From assembly GCA_964623885.1 (NCBI GenBank), contig CAZUVM010000228.1, forward strand, positions 1 to 8,773: a stretch of 8,773 bases of DNA. Direction: 5' to 3'. Positions within the stretch are counted from its first letter, which is position 1; the number at the start of each line of letters is the position of its first letter. The position numbers were made by a program, and so were the translations under genes. This DNA comes from CAZUVM01 sp964623885. GTDB taxonomy: Bacteria > Verrucomicrobiota > Verrucomicrobiia > Limisphaerales > UBA8199. Below, one piece after another: positions 6,501 to 8,773 of this stretch. Below the pieces are notes generated by a model. That model saw nothing but the letters and a program-made list of their open reading frames with translations. It was not told the DNA's origin and made no database searches.

Positions 6501-7426
6501 CGGCTCTCGTGGCGATCGCTTTCACCTTTCAATTCCAGTCCGCGTTGCTGGAGAGCGCCGATTTCATGTTCAAGCTCGGAAAGTCGTTCGCGGAGCTGAG
6601 TGATTTCATCCTCCGACAGCAATACCGCTGCCGAATTGGACTCGATCTCCTTCCGCAAATTCTCCGCAGCGGTGGTACGCTCCTGAATCTCGGCTTGCAG
6701 AACGTCAAACTGATGCCGGGCGAGTTGCGTATCCAGGTGCTCCAGTTCCTGGGAAATCTGTTTATACCGACGCGCTTTGCCGGCTTGTCGCTGCAATGAA
6801 CCAATCTGGCGTTTGACCTCCCGAACCAAATCTTCGACCCGCACCAAATTCTGTTCGGTGTATTCCAGTTTTCGCAACGCCTCTTTTTTTTGCGCTTTGT
6901 ATTTGGTGATGCCGGCCGCCTCTTCAAAAATCATCCGGCGATCCTCAGGTTTGCTGGAAAGGATCTGGGTAATGTTCCCCTGGGCCATGATGCTGTAGCT
7001 GGTCCGGCCCACACCCGTTCCCATGAAGAGTTGCTGGATGTCCTTTAGCCGGCAGGGGGTCTTATTAATGAAATACTCGCTGCCGCCATCACGGAAAACG
7101 CGGCGGGTGATCGTCACCTCATTATAGGCAATCTCCACGCCCGAAGCCTGGAGATGCTCCTCGTCAACTCCACCTATGGTTAATGACACCTCGGCCATGC
7201 CGAGCGGTTTTCGGCCATCCGTCCCGTTAAAAATCACGTCCGCCATCTCACCGCCGCGCAAGGCCTTGGCCGATTGCTCTCCAAGTACCCAACGTATAGC
7301 GTCTGAGATGTTGGACTTACCACACCCATTGGGGCCTACAATGGCCGTCACTCCTGGCTGGAAGTTCAGCGCTGTTTTATCTGCAAAGGATTTGAACCCT
7401 AAAACAGTTAAATTCTTCAGATACAT
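3587..7426 (-). CDS. smc: Chromosome partition/condensation protein Smc
   Basis: The 1279-residue product has the full SMC architecture. The N-terminal head carries Walker A GPNGCGKS (31-38) and the Q-loop region around MAQGNITQIL (about 148). A long coiled coil (about 165-505) leads to the hinge (about 508-700), and a returning coiled coil (about 705-1040) leads to the C-terminal head. That head has the ABC signature LSGGEQ (about 1146-1151), Walker B VLDELD (about 1172-1177, with E1175 as the catalytic glutamate) and a D-loop APLDESN. Smc dimers act with ScpA/ScpB to load on DNA, extrude loops and help separate sister chromosomes; neither partner is in the window. The start is supported by TAAGG 7 nt upstream. 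The hinge contains Asn/Gly-rich low-complexity stretches near residues 587-606 and 690-700. A charged tail of about 44 residues follows the last head strand. The gene converges with vapC and diverges from the GHL10 gene. Confidence 0.96.
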   Translation of the reverse strand: MYLKNLTVLGFKSFADKTALNFQPGVTAIVGPNGCGKSNISDAIRWVLGEQSAKALRGGEMADVIFNGTDGRKPLGMAEVSLTIGGVDEEHLQASGVEIAYNEVTITRRVFRDGGSEYFINKTPCRLKDIQQLFMGTGVGRTSYSIMAQGNITQILSSKPEDRRMIFEEAAGITKYKAQKKEALRKLEYTEQNLVRVEDLVREVKRQIGSLQRQAGKARRYKQISQELEHLDTQLARHQFDVLQAEIQERTTAAENLRKEIESNSAAVLLSEDEITQLRERLSELEHEIGALQQRGLELKGESDRHESRVQFNEERLRELAAQDTKALADINQAEERQHIAEQELKAVQTKLQSAELALKGHRQTLQSRQEAARALEEQLRDCQENLRQAQASAFAAAQDLSRARNEITALDLQKQGNVVRLEKLSAEKIQLEEERTRLESRLHEFAANVEAERLNAQTQRGTVEQRQGRLAELQEELSRASREQDQLLQQQAEQRSRLEVLEQLQAGHEGFAEGPLAVLRQSQHVLGSLADRIRVPDPYVTAIETALGHHLQVVLTEQPESAQQILVDLSTGRKGRASIAPMAFWRNGHTNAGSDTNGNGSGDGVVVGSTQPTTRNAAPVPELNGVPLNAMEVVQGESSVQPLLERLLGMTRIVRDLDAATIAWRESNGAFHYVTMTGEVLSRQGVYTGGCGNGNSNGKVAASILGRKNQIANLQVGLAKLQEHVAEISRRKGAAQSEQTELQAGLQQAQTELRAQEVAIATHEGEFKALQNSQRLLHQKIDTVVFEIQSLAAQEQEGLQKRSALSATAAEFEAREQNCQRQVSDFTTRLEELRTQRDVAQTQLTESKVALATEEQMSASFQQQEQALVQRLRELAQVIEQRRREIASFVDRKTQAENEIVESRAKIEQLGHDREQVNAQTAELVSQKQGQEADIAAREESLREQRRMLAEIQERRSGLEIQLTQKNMTVQNLRERVQQKYHINLDDVRGECITITFADEGPARVHVMSPEEMAQAGAATDWDAITKQVEVLQQRLDEMGPVNLVAIEEYEETEQRYQFLSQQHVDLVQAKAQLLEVINRINTQTREMFRTTFEQIRDNFRAMFTEVFGGGKADLILMDENDLLESGIDIVARPPGKQLQTISLLSGGEQTMTAVSLLFSIYQVKPSPFCVLDELDAPLDESNINRFIRVLQRFLEHSQFIIITHNKRTIGMADVLYGVTMQEHGVSKIVSVKFHKANDQVTDHRPASIETETSVPSVEPEQDAPHRREETIEVMMAK

Positions 7427-7642
7427 GATTTTGCCTTAAGGTATGCAGAGCGCGAAACCAAGTAAAGCGAAAAACCACAAGATAAAGCATACCGCTAGCG
7501 TCGGAACACAACTAATAGGTGAGGAACCGAGATTTGAATTGTGCCGATTACCGCTACTCTGCTCTGTTTCAACTAACTACCCCTTCTTTATCGCAAAGTT
7601 AGCTGGCATTTCAAGCGATTTTATTAAAAAATCGTGACCTCG
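7427..7642. promoter_or_regulatory. Divergent intergenic region between smc and the GHL10 gene
   Basis: This stretch of about 216 bp has no convincing gene and should hold promoters for both neighbours. On the minus strand a candidate smc promoter is TTGAAA (plus coordinates 7614-7609) and GATAAA (7592-7587) with a 16-bp spacer, about 160 nt before the smc ATG. A perfect 7-bp inverted repeat GGTATGC (7440-7446) / GCATACC (7487-7493) lies in the smc leader. The palindrome CCTTAAGG (7434-7441) contains the smc Shine-Dalgarno. An AT-rich hairpin, CGATTTT (7616-7622) with AAAATCG (7628-7634), sits just before the GHL10 start. Promoter assignments are by eye only. Confidence 0.4.
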
Positions 7643-8773
7643 ATGATGCTGAGTCAAGCGACAGCCGGCGAATCAAATTCCCCAACCTGGTTACGTTGGC
7701 TGGATGGTCGCTTTTGTGCGCTGCTGGCGTTGTGGTTGTGCATGAGCGCGCAAGGCGCTTCCCAGGCGTCGAGCATTCTGCCGCCAACCCCGGAACGCGA
7801 GTTGCGTGGAGCGTGGATTGCCACAGTGGCGAACATCGATTGGCCTTCGACGAACACACTCACCTCGAGCCAGCAGAAGGCGGAGTTGATTAACATTCTG
7901 GACCGAGCGCGAGCGCTGAAACTCAACACGCTGATTTTCCAGGTGCGACCGAGCTGCGACGCGCTGTACGCATCGACCATTGAACCGTGGTCGGAATACC
8001 TGACCGGCACGATGGGCAAGCCACCGCAACCTTATTATGATCCGCTCGCTTTTGCGGTCGAAGAGGCGCATAGACGAGGTCTGGAGTTGCACGCCTGGTT
8101 CAATCCTTACCGAGCACGTCATGAACAGGCCAAGTCTCCGATCGCGGCAACGCATGTCAGCCGGACACGGCCGCAATTGGTGCGGCAGTACGGAAAATAT
8201 CTTTGGCTCGATCCGGGCGAGAAGGACGTACAGGACTATTCCCTCAGTGTGGTGATGGACGTGGTCAAGCGGTACGACATCGATGGCGTGCATTTCGATA
8301 ATTATTTTTATCCGTATAAAGAGAAGGACAGCTCCGGGAGGGAAATCGATTTTCCAGACGAGGCGAGCTGGCAGCGGTTTGGAGCCGACGGAAAGCTGAG
8401 CCGTGAAGATTGGCGGCGAGAAAATGTGAACGTTTTCATCCATCGAGTGTATGAATCGATTAAGGCGGCGAAACCATGGGTGAAGTTCGGCGTCAGCCCG
8501 TTCGGCATTTGGCGTCCGCATAATCCTCCGCAGATTCAGGGCTACGATGCCTACGAAAACCTGTACGCGGATTCCCGCAAATGGCTGGCGAACGGCTGGC
8601 TCGATTATTTTGCGCCTCAGCTTTATTGGGGGATCAACCCGCCGGAGCAGAGTTTTCCCGTTTTGCTGAAGTGGTGGTCGGAACAAAATGCCAAAGGCCG
8701 CCTGCTGGTGCCGGGAATGGATACAACTAAAACAGCGCGGCGTTGGCAGCCGGAGGAAATCATCAATCAGATC
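7643..8773 (+). CDS. GHL10/DUF187 family glycoside hydrolase-like protein, YngK-type (3' end outside window)
   Basis: The frame stays open to the right edge, giving 377 N-terminal residues. The start may be ATG 7643, ATG 7646 or GTG 7634; none has a clear Shine-Dalgarno. A signal peptide is likely, with basic residues at 18 and 23, a hydrophobic core at about 24-39 and cleavage near AQGASQA/SS, so the enzyme is probably secreted or periplasmic. GHL10 landmarks are LRGAWIATVANIDWP (about 54-68), LIFQVRPSCDALYAS (97-111), EPWSEYLTG (114-122), DPLAFAVEEAHRRGLELHAW (133-152) with FNPYR (153-157), and YDIDGVHFDNYFYP (211-224). FGVSPFGIWRP (282-292) and WLDYFAPQLYW (319-329) follow. The family is a TIM-barrel hydrolase group related to clan GH-A-like enzymes; substrates are mostly unknown. 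The usual DDYFYP reads DNYFYP here. Confidence 0.88.
   Translation, partial: MMLSQATAGESNSPTWLRWLDGRFCALLALWLCMSAQGASQASSILPPTPERELRGAWIATVANIDWPSTNTLTSSQQKAELINILDRARALKLNTLIFQVRPSCDALYASTIEPWSEYLTGTMGKPPQPYYDPLAFAVEEAHRRGLELHAWFNPYRARHEQAKSPIAATHVSRTRPQLVRQYGKYLWLDPGEKDVQDYSLSVVMDVVKRYDIDGVHFDNYFYPYKEKDSSGREIDFPDEASWQRFGADGKLSREDWRRENVNVFIHRVYESIKAAKPWVKFGVSPFGIWRPHNPPQIQGYDAYENLYADSRKWLANGWLDYFAPQLYWGINPPEQSFPVLLKWWSEQNAKGRLLVPGMDTTKTARRWQPEEIINQI

Noticed and set aside
7443..7637. Possible 64-codon plus-strand gene in the smc upstream region
   Set aside because: It has no ribosome-binding site, no hydrophobic or domain pattern, and lies in the expected divergent promoter region.
7691..8686. 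Minus-strand open frame of 331 codons
   Set aside because: It lies antisense to the GHL10 gene, whose plus-strand translation carries many family motifs. The antisense product has no recognisable motif.

Overview
The window is bacterial DNA of moderately high GC. It holds seven protein-coding genes, two of them cut by the window edges. The organism is most likely a member of the Verrucomicrobiota, in the Pedosphaera/Limisphaerales area. That is an inference from three things: dispersed low-complexity repeats inside a coding region, a secreted GHL10-type glycoside hydrolase, and mostly poor Shine-Dalgarno sites. No rRNA or marker gene confirms it.

Layout. From 1 to 1856 (+) lies the C-terminal half of a DnaE-family DNA polymerase III alpha subunit. 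Its fingers, helix-hairpin-helix and OB-fold regions are conserved, but it is interrupted in frame by a block of about 260 bp made of several repeat families (about 834-1095). A related repeat sits at the window's left edge. From 1900 to 2283 (+) is a small exported Cys/His protein followed by a good hairpin terminator. From 2374 to 2871 (+) is a four-helix membrane protein resembling DUF2231. From 2925 to 3571 (+) is a type II toxin-antitoxin pair: a small RHH-like antitoxin whose stop overlaps the start of a PIN-domain (VapC-like) toxin. From 3587 to 7426 (-) is a complete chromosome segregation protein Smc that converges on the toxin gene. A divergent intergenic region of about 216 bp follows. 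From 7643 to the right edge (+) is the first 377 codons of a signal-peptide-bearing GHL10/DUF187 family protein.

How the genes work together. The window looks like ordinary chromosome: replication (dnaE), chromosome organisation (smc), a TA module, two envelope proteins and one secreted carbohydrate-active enzyme. The only tight operon is the TA pair. I see no CRISPR array, phage, transposase, tRNA or new defence system. The most unusual item is the repeat-built, in-frame insert in the polymerase gene. Part of it has a 7-bp period, so any change in unit number would shift the reading frame.
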